Shown here: positions 27,201 to 42,200 of the stretch, piece after piece
How the letters are laid out: each line of letters starts with the position of its first letter
Numbering within the stretch: position 1 is the stretch's first letter
From: Steromphala cineraria
Lineage: Eukaryota; Mollusca; Gastropoda; Trochida; Trochidae
NCBI GenBank assembly: GCA_916613615.1
Contig: OU744721.1
Span: 78,187,060 to 78,251,059 of the forward strand
Direction: 5' to 3'
DNA length: 64,000 nucleotides
The notes under the pieces: model-generated
Database searches by the model: none
Seen by the model: the letters and a program-made list of their open reading frames with translations, nothing else
Told to the model about the DNA's origin: nothing
Made by a program: the position numbers and the translations under genes

Positions 27201-30200
27201 GTAGTAAAAATACAGTAAAATTGTATTTCTCGAATGACATTGTTAGCGAGAGTGCAATTGAGTTCTCATCCACTAATCTTAACAGTAAACAAGAAGTATC
27301 TATGTATTCATCAGATATGCATACTTTTAATACTGCCGCAGTACATTTACAGTCATCAGAAATGCAGAGTGAATATATGTTTAATTTGGAATCATCATCA
27401 AATGAAGTTTCTTCATTGTTTTTATCAGGAATGCAAAATGAAAGCACATTTGACTATCCTCAATCAACATTACAAGAGGATGAAAGTTCTTCTATTGTGT
27501 CAGTTACTATACCTGACACATATCCCACACACGATGTTCACTCTACTGACATGGTGGTCACATCCTTTATGCCATCAATTGTTGAATCAACTGGATCCGT
27601 GCAACATATAACTGGAATTATGACTGAATCCGTTGTGAGGTCAAGTGATGTCAAAGGATCAGTTAGAAGCAGTCAAATATCACATTCACCTATTGGGATT
27701 TCACCAATTGACAGTATATCAGTTGGCATGTTCAGCCATTTTATTCAACCTAGCATGGAACATGCATCGGCTATATATGCTTCTGACAGTGTGTCTTCTG
27801 ATTATGCAGAAAGCAAAATACAAACATCAACAGCATCAGATAGAGTAAGTAAACAGCATTATCTTCATACTTATCATTACTCTTCCACAACAACTAATCC
27901 AACTGGATTTCAACAGATTTGTCAGTCAACTCTAACACTTTACTTGAAATTGTTAACAGCAAGTAAGAACCAAGAAATAAGTCTTTATGTCAAAGCGGTA
28001 TCAACTGGCTTTCCCATTGGTTTATAAATGCAGAATGGGTGACATTATCAGCAGTCTAAAATAATCCAATGATATTAACACACTGAAATTTTTATTTCTG
28101 TCAAATAAATCAATAAAGCCACCAATAATGCCAGGATTCTAAAATCTTCTAAAAGCTTGAATGATTTCAAATTAAAGAAAACTAACAGATATAATTTTAC
28201 AAGAATGTTTTTTTATTTTAAAAAATCTCTTATTAGAAACTCAATCGATTTTCAAGCATTGCTTATTTTAGCAAATTTTCATTTAAAAATATATCATTTA
28301 GAAAAAATGCAGGAAACAACTTTAAAAGAAAGTTATAAAGAACGTTTCCAAAACAGTTTAAATAACAACTTGCTCAATACTTGGGGTGATATTGAATATA
28401 GATACTATTATTTTAAGAGCAGTTCTAAGTCAACCACTGTTTTTACTATGAAAATTATTATTTTTCAATAAGTGGGCACATTCATGAGATGATATAAAAA
28501 AGTCCCTTGTCTTGCTTATTCAAAATATTTTAAACATCCTTCCTTTCAAAGAACCAAATATTGAATTAGAAGCTCCATGCTCCCAGATTAAGATCCCCTT
28601 TTATTGTTAAAATTCAAATAATAATAAAACGAACAATGATCTTATAATTTGAAAAATGAATCCAATATCTAAATTGAACAATTTTGCCAATTACTAACTC
28701 TACTTCCAGATCACGCAATCATTGTCTTCAGTAGATACATTAGTTAGCTCTTTCGCTGCTACGGGATTCAATACTTTGTCAAGTACCAAGGAGTCAAAAG
28801 TAAGAAGTCGTTGTGAATCACCTTGTCTCTCAGTAGTGTAGACGATGATGACGCACATCTTACACGTGTGGACAGTAGTTGCATTGTGTCACAGACATCA
28901 TCCATATACTCAGACCAACCTGTGTCGATTGTGTATACATTGTTGTATTGTTTTGTCAAGTAATAAATACATTTTTCATTTGGTAATTATATGTTGTTGT
29001 CAATTTGTTGGAATTGTATTTTAGATGTGCATTGCATGTTTGTGTGAAATAAGAACTAATGGTTGTTCATTATGATTCCAATTTGAAGTAAACTTCCGTA
29101 ATTTGATTCATACATTCAAATTAAAATATTCATTCATTTAAATAGTTTTATTATTTTTGTCAAAATCGTTCATATGAGTATAGATAAAGAACAATCATGT
29201 TTCTTTGTACAAAGACAAAAATATCAATGAACACAAACCCAAAACATAATATAGTATACCTTTCATTTAGTAAGAAAGAAATATTTCAAAATGACAGATT
29301 TATAAGATAATTTTATAATCTGTTTTTGTTTGCATTTTGGACATCAGGGTTACAGAAATTAATGCCAAATGTGTTCTTGTATCATTATGAGTATCATATT
29401 TATGTACATAATAATTGCATGAGTCGAACTTAAGCAAACCCCAGTAAAGAAACAAACTCTTGTTAAATAGCTTTATATATGAAATTTATAATCACAAGAA
29501 TATAACTGAAATATCTACAACAAACCAATGTTATTTTCTCTTTATTTTGCAGGCAACGACATCTTCTGTGACTGCAGGAACTACAACACCGTTTGAGATT
29601 GACGAAAGCAGCATCATTCTCACATCGTCGGAAACAAACTGGGCAACAACCTCGATACATTTCGAGACATCGTCTCTTCATGAAGTGGAAATATCTACCA
29701 GCCTCCAAAATTCTGGAACATCAAGTGTTGACTCTGTGATTGGAAGTAATGAGAATGTCCTGACAAGTTCTCTCCCAGAAGGTGTTTCAACGATTAGTAT
29801 CTATGAAACAGCTATAGCAAGTACCTCCCTGTCAGATGCCACAAGTTCATTTCTGGGAGATTCATCAGGTGTTCTCAGTGAAGGTTTATCAACAAGCACA
29901 AGCACTGCAGTGACAAGTAGTGGGATTGGAGAAGCTGAAGTTACTTCATCTATTGTAAGTGACATGTCAAGTAACCTCAATATTGATGGTGTGACGAGCA
30001 CAAACCTTAATGAAGCTGATGTGACCACACCATATGGGGAAATCACAAGTTCAGTCACTGATGATGTTTCTTCATTATTGAACAATGTTGTGACAAGCTC
30101 AGTGGACGTGATTGTTTCAAGTTCTGTCATTGATCCTGTTGTTTTCAGTACAACTGTTGATGCAGCTGCAAATAGTTTAGACGAAGTAACCAGTACAATT

Positions 30201-33200
30201 GAAATTGTTTCTGCCTCTATTCATGTTGTTGGAGATGTTACAAGTTTAGTTGAGAAGGATGCTACCAGTACCTTGCTAGAGCCTGGAGTATCCAGTAGCC
30301 AGAGTTCAATGGTGGATGATAGTACAAATACAGAAGATGTAACGAGTACGTCCATCAATGGCCTTGTCATCAGTACATATACCACTGTATATGATACCAG
30401 TTCAGGCGCGGAAAGCAATGTTCCCAGTTTACTTGAAGACAATACTGCGACGAGTACCCATGACAAAAATTTTGCAACAAACAGCTTATCAAGTACATTT
30501 TCTGATATAACAAGCTATGTGAAAGATTCCCCTGATTTGACTACTATCGTTCAAAGTTCTGAAACAAAAATACTTGTTGTCGAAGGTACTAGTTCAATTT
30601 TGGACGATTTTGTTTCAGAAACTGTCAAGAGTTCTCTCTCCAGTATTGTGATGGATACTGTTACCTCATTAGAGAATGCTGCAGTAACAACTACTCTAAG
30701 TAATGTCGGGGCCACCACTAATGTCAAGAATAATGTTATTTCAACCAGTGTAATTGATGCTGCAGCTTCAACTGCTATTGAAGAAGAAACCGCTACAACC
30801 TCTTCTGTTCTGGAAGCCATTTCAACTGCTATTGAAGAAGAAACCGCTACAACCTCTTCTGTTCTGGAAGCCACTTCAACTGCTATTGAAGATGAAACCG
30901 CTACAACCTCTTCTGTTCTGAAAGCCACTTCAACTGTTATGGATGAACTCTCAACAAAAACCAATGATGCTGGTACAACAAGTACTATCAGCAATGCTGT
31001 TCTATCAACTATCACAAATCTTGCTGCAAGTTCTTTGACTGATGGTTTTCATATAACGACTATAGATGATACAACTACCTTAGCTGATGCTGTTGCCACA
31101 ACTTCTATACATGAAGCAGTCGTTGAATCAACTACTTTAACTTACATGAATGGTGAAGTTACAACAACTTCTGCAGCTGATCTGGTAGCTATAACTACCT
31201 TTGATGGCCTTGAAGCTTCAACTACAGTCGACAATCAAATTGCTACAACTACGTTAGTTGTTGATTCTATAACCGCTGCTGACCCTTTTCATACAACTTC
31301 ACTCGAGGCAGTAGTTGCTTCAACTACAATCGCTGATCCTGATGCCTCAACTACAGTCACTTATCCTGATGCTTCAACTACAGCCACTTATTCTGATGCT
31401 TCAACTACAGTTGCTAATCCTGATGCTTCAACAACAGTTGCTAATCCTGATGCTTCAACTACAGTTGCTAATTCTGATGCTTCAACAACAGGCGCTAATC
31501 CTGATGCTTCAACTACAGTTGCTGATCCTGATGCTTCAACTTCCTTCCCTAATTCTGATGCTTCATCAACAGTCACTGATCCTGATGCGTCAACTACAGT
31601 CACTTATTCTGATGCTTCAACTACAGCCACTAATCAGGAATCTTCAACTACGATTACTGATCTCTCCGACTCATCTACTACAGCTTATATTGATACTTCA
31701 AGTACCTTTGATCCTTATGCTTCAACTTTCCTTGCTAACACTGTTGCTTCAACTTCCTTCCCTAATTCTGATGCTTCATCAATAGTCACTTATCCTGATG
31801 CTTCAACTACAGTTGCTAATCTTGATGCTTCAACAACAGTTGCTAATCCTGATGCTTCAACTACAGTTGCTAATCTTGATGCTTCAACAACAGTTGCTAA
31901 TCCTGATGCTTCAACAACAGTTGCTAATCCTGATGCTTTAACAACAGTTGCTAATCCCGATGCTTCAACTACAGTTGCTTATCCTGATGCTTCAACTACA
32001 GTCGCTAATCCTGATGCTTCAACTACAGTTGCTAATCCTGATGCTTCAACTACAGTTGCTAATCTTGATGCTTCAACAACAGTCGCTAATCCTGATGCTT
32101 CAACTGCAGTTGCTAATCTTGATGCTTCAACAACAGTTGCTAATCCTGATGCTTTAACAACAGTTGCTAATCCCGATGCTTCAACTACAGTTGCTAATCC
32201 TGATGCTTCAACTACAGTTGCTAATCCTGATGCTTCAACTACAGTTGCTAATCCTGATGCTTCAACTACAGTTGCTAATCCTGATGCTTCAACTACAGTT
32301 GCTAATCCTGATGCTTCAACTACAGTCACTTATTCTGATGCTTCAACTACAGTCACTTATACTGATACTTCAACTACAGCCACTAATCAGGAATCTTCAA
32401 CTACGATTGCTGATCTCTCCGACTCATCTATAACAGCTTATCTTGATGCTTCAAGTACCTTTGATCCTTATTCTTCAACTTTCCTTGCTAACACTGTTGC
32501 TTCAACTTCATTCCCTAGTTCTGATGCTTCATCAACAGTCACTTATCCTGATGCTTCATCAACAGTCACTTATCCTGATGCTTCAACTACAGTTGCTAAT
32601 CCTGATGCTTCAACAACAGTTGCTAATCTTGATGCTTCAACTACAGTTGCTAATCCCGATGCTTCAACTACAGTCATTAATCCTGATGCTTCAACTACAG
32701 TTGCTAATCCTGATGCTTCAACAACAGTCGCTAATCCTGATGCTTCAACTACAGTTGCTGATCCTGATGCTTCAACTACAGTTGCTAATCCTGATGCATC
32801 AACTACAGTTGCTAATCTTGATGTTTCAACAACAGTTGCTAATCCTGATGCTTCAACTACAGTTGCTAATCCCGATGCTTCAACTACAGTTGCTAATCCC
32901 GATGCTTCAACTACAGTTGCTAAACCTGATGCTTCAACAACAGTTGCTAATCCTGATGCTTCAACTACAGTTGCTAATCCTGATGCTTCAACTACAGTTG
33001 CTGATCCTGATGCGTCAACTACAGTCACTTATTCTGATGCTTCAACTGCAGCCACTAATCAGGAATCTTCAACTACGATTGCTGATCTCTCCGACTCATC
33101 TACTACAGCTTATCTTGATGCTTCAAGTACATTTGATCCTGATGCTTCAACTTTCCTTGCTAACACTGTTGCTTCAACTTACTTCCCTAATTCTGATGCT

Positions 33201-36200
33201 TCAACAACAGTCGCTAATCCTGATGCTTCAACTACAGTTGCTAATCCTGATGTTTCAACAACAATCGCTAATACTGATGCTTCAACAACAATCGCTAATC
33301 CTGATGCTTCAACAACAATCGCTAATCCTGATGCTTCAACTACAGTTGCTAATCCTGATGCTTCAACAACATTAGCTAATCCAGTTGCCTTTACCACAGT
33401 CACTAATCTTGATGCTTCAACTACAGTCGTTAATCCTGATATTACAACTACAATTACCAATCCTGATTCTTCAACTGCCGTTGTCGATCCTGTTGCAACA
33501 ACTAATGTCATGAATGCAAGCTCGACTGTTATCGGTGACACTGTATCTGCAACTACTATCGTCACTGATATGTTTGAAACAACTGCAGCCACAAACACTG
33601 CTGGTGATGCGTCAGAAACTTCTGTAATCCATGTTGATGCTACAACAACTCCAATCGAAGCTTTTGAAACCACAGTCATGAATGCTGGAACAACTTCACT
33701 ATCAAACGAAGTTACAACAAATACGATTGTCCAATCGCCTTCTACTACTTTAATAAATGAAGCTTCGTCTTCAACTTCTGTCATTGTTGATGATGTTACA
33801 AATACTGCTACAACTGTTGTTATGGATGGTGATGCTACGAGTGCTGTAATAGATTCTACAAGTACAGTCACTGATACTGCTAAAACAACTGTAATGAATG
33901 ACGTTTTGAGTACTGTCGCAAGCTCTATTATCAATGTCATGACTGAACCTACCAGCATTGATGCTGCTTCAAACACCCTGATAGATTCTGCTCCTTCAAC
34001 AACCTTACTGGAAAATGGAATCGTAAGTTCTGTCTTGAATCCTGTGACGTCAGTAATATCAAGTTCATACCTTGTTCCTACTGATACAAGTTCTTTTGTT
34101 GGAGATACGGAAACAAGTAGTGACATGGAGCTTTCAACAACACTCAACATAAATACTGACACAAGTAGCACTACAGATGTCTCAACTAGCAGCATACCGT
34201 TGTCTCTTCAAATGACAAGCATCATAGCGTCTTCAGGTGCAATTGAACAATTTGTTCTGTCAAGTAGCCAACTTGATTCTGAAGAAGCAACAATCATTCG
34301 ATTCTCAACTTCGGTTTCAACAATGGACACAATGAAGGAATCGTCAGAAATACTGTCATCACTAACTTCAAGTTATTTGCCATCAGACACTGAAAATGTA
34401 TTAGGAACAGTATCAATCCAGGTTTCATCAACTGTACCAACGTTAACTGAGTCTGTTGTAACCAACGTAATGACATCATCCCCAGTAATGGATATAGCAA
34501 CATCAGAACCATATTCCACATTTTCTTCTACTTCTACTTTTGTTGATGAATTCCTTTCAACAGATTTACCATTTTCGTCTTCCCATTCGGTTGAGTTCTC
34601 AACCTCTTTATTAGAACAAACATCTAATTTAGAGTCGGCTTCAGTTCTGTTTAAAACTTCATTAACTGAAACAGTGTCAAGCATAGAATCCATATCGACT
34701 ACTGTCCAAAATGCATTAACTTCCTTTGTTGAACCCTCATCAAGCATAGAAGCAGATTCAACCTCTGTGGCATTGTGGAATGAAGAATCATCTTCAATAA
34801 GTAAAATAATGTCTACATCAAAACTCGAATTAACAACAGTTTCAGCAGTTGGAGATGCATCAACTCTTTTAATAGAATCAGTGCCCAGTACAGAACTAAA
34901 ATCGACCACAGTCGACAAAGCTTCCAGTTCATTTGTTGAATCGACATCTTTCAATGGACTTGAGTCAACAGTAACGTCAAGGATTGACGCAGTTTCCAGT
35001 CAAGATTTTGAATCACCAACAGTTGCATCATCATATAAAGCACCTTTTTCGTTATTTGAATCTACACTAAATGCAGAATTTGAATCATCATCTACTTCGT
35101 TGAAAGAAACATCTACGATTACTCTTGAATCAAGCACAGTCCAATTTACCGAGGAAACATCTATGATTACTCTTGAATCAAGCACAGTCCAATTTGCCCA
35201 GGATACATCTACAATTACTCTTGATTCAAGCACAGTTCAATCTGCCGAGGATACATCTTCAGTTACTCTGGAATCAAGCACAGTTCAATTTGCTGAGGGT
35301 ACATCTTCAGTTACTCTGGAATCAAGCACAGTTCAATCTGCCGAGGATACATCTATGATTACTCTGGAATCAAGCACAGTTCAATTTGCTGAGGATACAT
35401 CTACGATTACTCTGGAATCAAGCACAGTTCAATCTGCCGAGGATACATCTACGATTACTCTGGAATCAAGCACAGTTCAATTTGCCGATGATACATCTAC
35501 GATTACTCTGGAATCAAGCACAGTCCAATTTGCTGAGGGTACATCCCCACTTACTCTTGAATCAAGCACAGTTCAATCTGCCGTGGATACATCTACGATG
35601 ACTCTGGAATCAAGCACAGTTCAATTTGCCGAGGATACATCTTCAGTTACTCTGGAATCAAGCACAGTTCAATCTGCCGAGGGTACATCTTCAGTTAATC
35701 TGGAATCAAGCACAGTTCCATTTGCTGAGGGTACATCTTCACTTACTCTGGAATCAAGCACAGTTCAATCTGCCGATGATACATCTACGATGACTCTGGA
35801 ATCAAGCACAGTTCAATTTGCCGAGGATACATCTACGATTACTCTGGAATCAAGCACAGTTCAATTTGCTGAGGGTACATCTCCACTTACTTTTGAATCA
35901 AGCACAGTTCAATCTGCCGTGGATACATCTACGATGACTCTGGAATCAAGCACAGTTCAATTTGCCGAGGATACATCTACGATTACTCTGGAATCAAGCA
36001 CAGTTCAATTTGCTGAGGGTACATCCCCACTTACTCCTGAATCAAGCACAGTTCAATCTGCCGTGGATACATCTATGATTACTCTGGAATCAAGCACAGT
36101 TCAATCTGCAGAGGGAACATCTACGATGACTCTGGAATCAAGCGCAGTTCAATTTGCTGATGATACATCTTCAGTAACTCTGGAATCAAGCACAGTTCAA

Positions 36201-39200
36201 TCTGCCGTGGATACATCTATGATTACTCTGGAATCAAGCACAGTCCAATTTGCCGAGGGAACATCTTCACTTACTCTGGAATCAAGCACAGTTCAATTTG
36301 CCGAGGATACATCCACGATTACTCTTGAATCAAGCACAGTTCAATTTGCTGATGATACATCTTCATTTTCCCTTGAATCAAGCACAGTTCAATCTGCCGA
36401 GGGTACATCTACAATTACCCTGGAATCAAGCACAGTCCAATTTGCCGAGGATACATCTTCAGTAACTCTGGAATCAAGCACTGTCCAATTTGCCGAGGGA
36501 ACATCTTCACTTACTCTGGAATCAAGCACAGTTCAATTTGCTGATGATACATCTTCATTTTCCCTTGAATCGAGCACAGTTCAATTTGCCGATGATACAT
36601 CTTCAGTAACTCTGGAATCAAGCACAGTCCAATTTGCCGAGGATACATTTACAGTTACTCTTGAATCAAGCACAGTTCAATCTGCCGAGGGTACATCTAC
36701 AATTACTCTGGAATCAAGCACAGTCCAATTTGCCGAGGATACATTTACAGTTACTCTTGAATCAAGCACAGTTCAATTTGCTGAGGATAGATCTTCATTT
36801 TCCCTTGAATCAAGCACAGTTCAAACAGTTGGTATTACGTCGATATTTACTCATGGAATAAGCACAATTTCATCATTTGAACATACAACAACAGTTACCA
36901 CTGAATCAAGCACAGTTGCAACAGTTGAAGATGCATTGACTTCTTTCATTGATTCAATATCCAGTACAGAACTGAAATCAACACCTAAGGCAACAACCGC
37001 ATTCCTAGTTTCTACTGGATTTTCAACTTTCATGATTGAATCAATTTCAAGCGAACAATTGGAATCAACCTCAATTCCATTAGTTGATGCATCAACTTCC
37101 TTGGTTGATTCAACGTTTAGCCCTAAACAAGAATCATCAACAGTTTCAACTATCCATTTTGACACTTCGTCTAATACAGAATTTGAATCTAGCGCTGTTC
37201 AAGTGTCCAGTGAAGTCTCTACAACTCTGATTGAAACAACTGTTCCAAAACTTGGTGAAACATCAACATTAGAACCACAGTCAACCATCGCACTGGAATC
37301 AACATCTTTGCTTGTAGCTGAAGAACCTGTGTCAGTTGAAACATCTCATGTTGAACAACTTATACAAACAACATCAGTTATGTATGAATCGTCGTATCAG
37401 GTAACAACCTCGGTTTATGAGGCTCCAACAACCTCCACAACTACCACAACAACAACTACAACTTCACCAACAACCACAAGCATCAACCCAACGACGACGA
37501 CCACAGTGACTGCTACTGTTAAGACTTACAATGGTGTTGTCAGGATCACTAGTGGAGCAACGCTGACTGGAAACTATGCAGATCCAAATTCTCCAGAACG
37601 TCAACAGCTTGAGGAACAAATACGACAATTCGTAAGCATGTTTCAAATATATTTGTTGGTAAGAATTTTATGTATTGATAATTAAGTAATAGTCAGATGA
37701 TAAGTGCATGTCAAAAGCGGAAGGAACAAAGTTGACCATTTGTAAACTTGCTTCAGAATTTGTATTGTAGATATTTGATGGAGTAAAATCATTATCAATA
37801 TGTTAATAAAATTATTGAAAGCTCAGGAAATGAACGAAGAAATTTAATTCAAGAAGCTTATATTAATTTATTTTATATGGATGACGTATTTCATGAATCA
37901 CTATGGTAAGTTTTCAATTCATCCTTTTCTTTCATTTAAGAATAATTACCAGTTTAAGCTTATATGATATAGACAGCGGAGGCCTTAGATATTTTCAAGA
38001 GACTGTAACTATTGTTCTTCCTTTCCAGTTAATATCAGTTTTTGGAAGCACAGCCATTGGACATTTGATAGACAGTATCGTCATTACTAGCCTCAGGTAA
38101 ACACAGATATATATCTTCTATACTTTACTCGTAACATATCTATTATTGTATCAACTCTAATGATTTTTTTACTATAACTATTTATGCACATTATTTAGGT
38201 TATCCATATCTTAACATGTGCATAATCACTAGAATCTGCAATATCTAAGTTGTTGACTATTTCAAGTTTTTACATGTGCCATACTATACACTCTTTTGAA
38301 TGTCATGTATATGTTTCGATTATTCCCATTCTGTTAACACATTATCCACACTTTGCTATGTTCATTTCTAATGATCGCCATCACTTTCCTAAAAAGAAGA
38401 TATTACTTACTCGATGCATCAAAATATCTTTTACCAAAAAAAATCAAAATATCTACTGTTGAAAATGTACCCGAGTGTCTTTCATTACTTAAATTTCTTT
38501 TGATATCCAGTGTGGGCAGCGTGATTGTGGAATTCGAAGTGAGATTCACCTCCACCTCAGTGGCAGACAATGAAATGGCTGGAGTGTTCAACCAGGGCTA
38601 CCAACAGATGACAAATAAATCATACATACTAGATGACGTTTATACAGGTAAAGGTCGCCACAAAAATACACCTCCTTTCTAGTAACAATGCAAAACCATG
38701 AAATACTAATACATCTTGATAATGCCACAGTGTGAAGAAGGGAGACGCGGTGTTTAGAGGTGATAAAAGTGATGAACTAAGGGATCTTTAGGTACTGGGT
38801 CCTTTCTAATATGGTATTGTTTAAAAGATAATAAAAGAAAAATTGATCATTTATAATTTCAATCTTATTTCAAGCTCTTTTATTTAGGAAGTCGGGATCT
38901 ATCTTTGTGATGTTTAAATGTTGTAATATGGTCTGATGTAAAGGGGGGATGAGTTCCTTACAGTATATTATATCCACTGTATTATTGATAAATCATTCAC
39001 CTGAAATAAAATTTCCTTTCCAAGGAGTTAGTAGCCGATTATCTCAAATACAGCATTAGCTTACAAAGTACTCATTTTCTGTGTTTTCCCCTCAGCTTTC
39101 ACCGATGTAGAAGAGTCAATTGCAAGTTCAAACCAACAGGAGGGTAAGTAATATATATTTGTTATTCTCAGTAATCAAAACCTAATCAACAATGACCATC

Positions 39201-42200
39201 ATAATATTTGTAATAGTCAAATGATATCAAATTGGTTCCTAATGGAAGAAAACATATGTAATTATCTATGCAATCCTATCTTCCAGGTACGTCAGAGGCA
39301 GGTCCTGAGCCCGGACACACTGAAACTGAAGGAGTACAGGCTGGTGAAACTTCACAACTATATGTTGCAACTACTACTGCCAACGTAGCACTGACATCTT
39401 ACCAAGCAGGACCAGTGTCATCGAGCAGTTCACAGATGGTAGACCTAACCGAGAGTTCACAAATTGAAGATCTGAATGTCCCTACAAGTTCTATACCGGA
39501 AGGTGGTGAAACCTCATATATACCAGAGGCTTCAAGTATCTTAAGCAATCAGCCCCATTCAACTTATGTTGACGTCATGAGTTCCAGTCAGGAAGAAATC
39601 TACAGTACAGGTGTTGCAGATGTCCAGAGTTCTAGTGCAGCAGTTGAAGAAGCCCAAAGCTCAAGTCAAGAGGACATGCTTAGTGTCAGTCAAGACGTTT
39701 CAAGTTCTTACCAAACAGACATCCATGTAGCAAGCATTGAACAAATTCTCAGTTCGAGTTCAGACATATTAAGCACAGAGGTTGAAGGAATTACAAGTTC
39801 CAGTTTACAAGACATTCACAGTTCCAACCAAGGTCCGACCGACAGTGTAGCAGAATCCCCTTCATCGACTCCACTTCTTACTGACACTTTTACCACTTCA
39901 AATCAAGACTACGTTCAATCTTCATATTTTCAAGAAATACAGAGTTCTTACCAAACAGGTACATCAAATATTGTTGAATTTCATAGTTCCATTATGACAA
40001 AATTGATAAGCTCCAGTTTTTCTGAATTGTACATTTTGAGTACTGTGGTAGTTCATAGCACAAGATTGACAGGAGTTGAAAGCTCGGAAGATATCCAAAG
40101 TTCCAGTTCAAATGCAATAAGCTCTTCGACTTCAGTGAAAGATTCAACAGCTTCATATACATCAAGTTCTCATGTTGTAAATGCAGACAGTTCAAGTTTC
40201 ATAGACTCCCAAGTTGAAGACAGTTCGAGTTTGCAACCCACTCAAAGTGACACAGTCTTTGAAAAGGCAACTCTATCACTATCCTTAACACCAGTGTTTA
40301 CAAAGTTCCAAAGTGAAAGTAATATTGGGAGTCAAAACATTGCAAGTTCAAATCTGGACAAAACGCTCATAGTTTCTAGTTTCCCTAATCTACAAACCTC
40401 CATGCTTAGTTCTTTAAGAGACATGCAAACTTCATCATTTAGTTACCATGAGGTGGAAATATCAAGCTACAGAGACCCATATTTTTCAGGATTTTCCTAT
40501 ACAATGGACGTATCAAGTCTTAGTACAATAACACCCATGGTCTCAAATGACCAAAGCTCCCAAGCTACAACTGTAAGCCAAGGTGTTGGTGACATTGTCA
40601 GTTCCCAAAGTTTAATAATTTCCGAAACAAACATTCATGAAACCATATCATCTGAGGTTCTATCAACATCAACATATTCTTCTCAGAGTACAATTGCAGC
40701 ACAAAGTGAAGTTCCTGACACAATCGTGTCCTCAAGTACATTTGCTAACCAATATTCGTCTGTAACATTGGATGGTGGTGAGTCTGAAATTATTAATGGT
40801 ATCATTTCTAGCAGCACTATATCTATGTCAAAACCTGCACAAATAATATCTTCTGAGATTTCATTAACAAAAGGTTTCTATGTAACTGACATTTTATTAT
40901 CATCATCAGAAAGCTCCAAAGATGCCATTTCAAATTCAGGTATGAGAGACTCAGATCAAGTTGAATCAAGGTGGTTTATTGACAAGACAGACATTCATGA
41001 AACGATATCAACTGAGGTACTATCAACCGCATCAGAATGGTCTCAGAGCTCAGTTGAAGCCGATGATGAAGCCACTGGCAGTCTTGCTTCGTCATCTGCC
41101 TTGGTAACCAAATACTCGACTGTATCAGTGGAAAACCAAATGACATCTTCTAGAATCTCATTGCCATTTTCAACTGAAGACTCCTTTAGCATTAAAGAAT
41201 CTTCTGTAGCTTTATTATCTGAATCATATCAAACAAAGCTCGCCTTTCATAGCTCAGGACTTTCAGGACTTTCAGAATCTTCAGGACTTTCAGGACTTTC
41301 AGGAATAACATATACCACAGTGTCAACTGAACCTGTTATCAATACTTTCCTCTACTCATCATCAACTACAAGGGATAACTTCGAAACAATTTCTCCATCA
41401 TCAACAGTATTTATGGAGATTACACATTCGGATTTTCTGGACTCGTTGCCGACAATTGACTTGGTATCATCCTCATTTGCAAATTTTGATAAGGAGGAAA
41501 CAATAACAACACCTAAAGATTTGACGTCATTCACTAACACTGATCTGGTGGACTCTTCAGCCGCCTTGACGAGTGCATCACAAACAATGATAACATCAGT
41601 AATAGACGTGAATGAAGAATTGTCTATATCAAAGGCGATATCAGCTGATTTGATAGGCATCACTGATTCAATGTTCTTGTCCTTAAGTGATTATTCTTCA
41701 GATACGGGGGATAACGCACCATCAGTCATAGCTTCCAGCGCTGGACTTCTGATAACAACAGGTACGTCAGAATCTGTAAGTTTCTTTGATCCTTCATATT
41801 CAAAGGAAACAACCATGTTACTGTCATCAGCAGGAACGAGAGTAGGTGACTTGCATACAGCAACAAAGGGGTTATCTAAATCCATACTACCTTTTTCATT
41901 TGATACTACAATCAATGACTTTTCATCAACTGAAGATCATGTTTCAGTCATGACATCTGACGCTGCACTTCATGAAACAATGAGTATGTCAGGTTCAGTA
42001 ACGTTTTATGATTTTCCAACATCAATTGCGGCAACAGAATCATTGTCATTTGTAGAAACTGTAAATTATCTAGCAATAGCTAGCACTACTGAGCACTTAT
42101 TGAGCACAATAGCACCAATGCACTTTGCTTCAATCACAGCCACAAATACAGGGTTAGTAGGTTTAACGGATACGTCACATCAATCCACATCTCAATTACA

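Noticed and set aside
28157..28471. 104-residue ORF in intron 5
   Set aside because: Lys/Asn/Phe/Ile-rich translation typical of AT-rich noncoding DNA; not in phase with flanking exons.
31388..33375. Long open frames on the minus strand (TVVEASGLA repeats) and in another plus frame (MLQLQLLIL repeats) over the 9-residue array
   Set aside because: A 27-bp repeat without stops opens several frames together. These frames lack splice support and simply mirror the DASTTVANP repeat.
31312..33450. CRISPR-like or other spacer-repeat array
   Set aside because: Units are adjacent, without unique spacers, stay in coding frame and sit in a eukaryotic exon.
33179..34954. Minus-strand ORFs of 338 and 193 residues over exon 7
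   Set aside because: They are shadows of Ser/Thr-rich codons (TCA/ACA read as TGA-poor complements) with no domain, no leader and no exon structure of their own.
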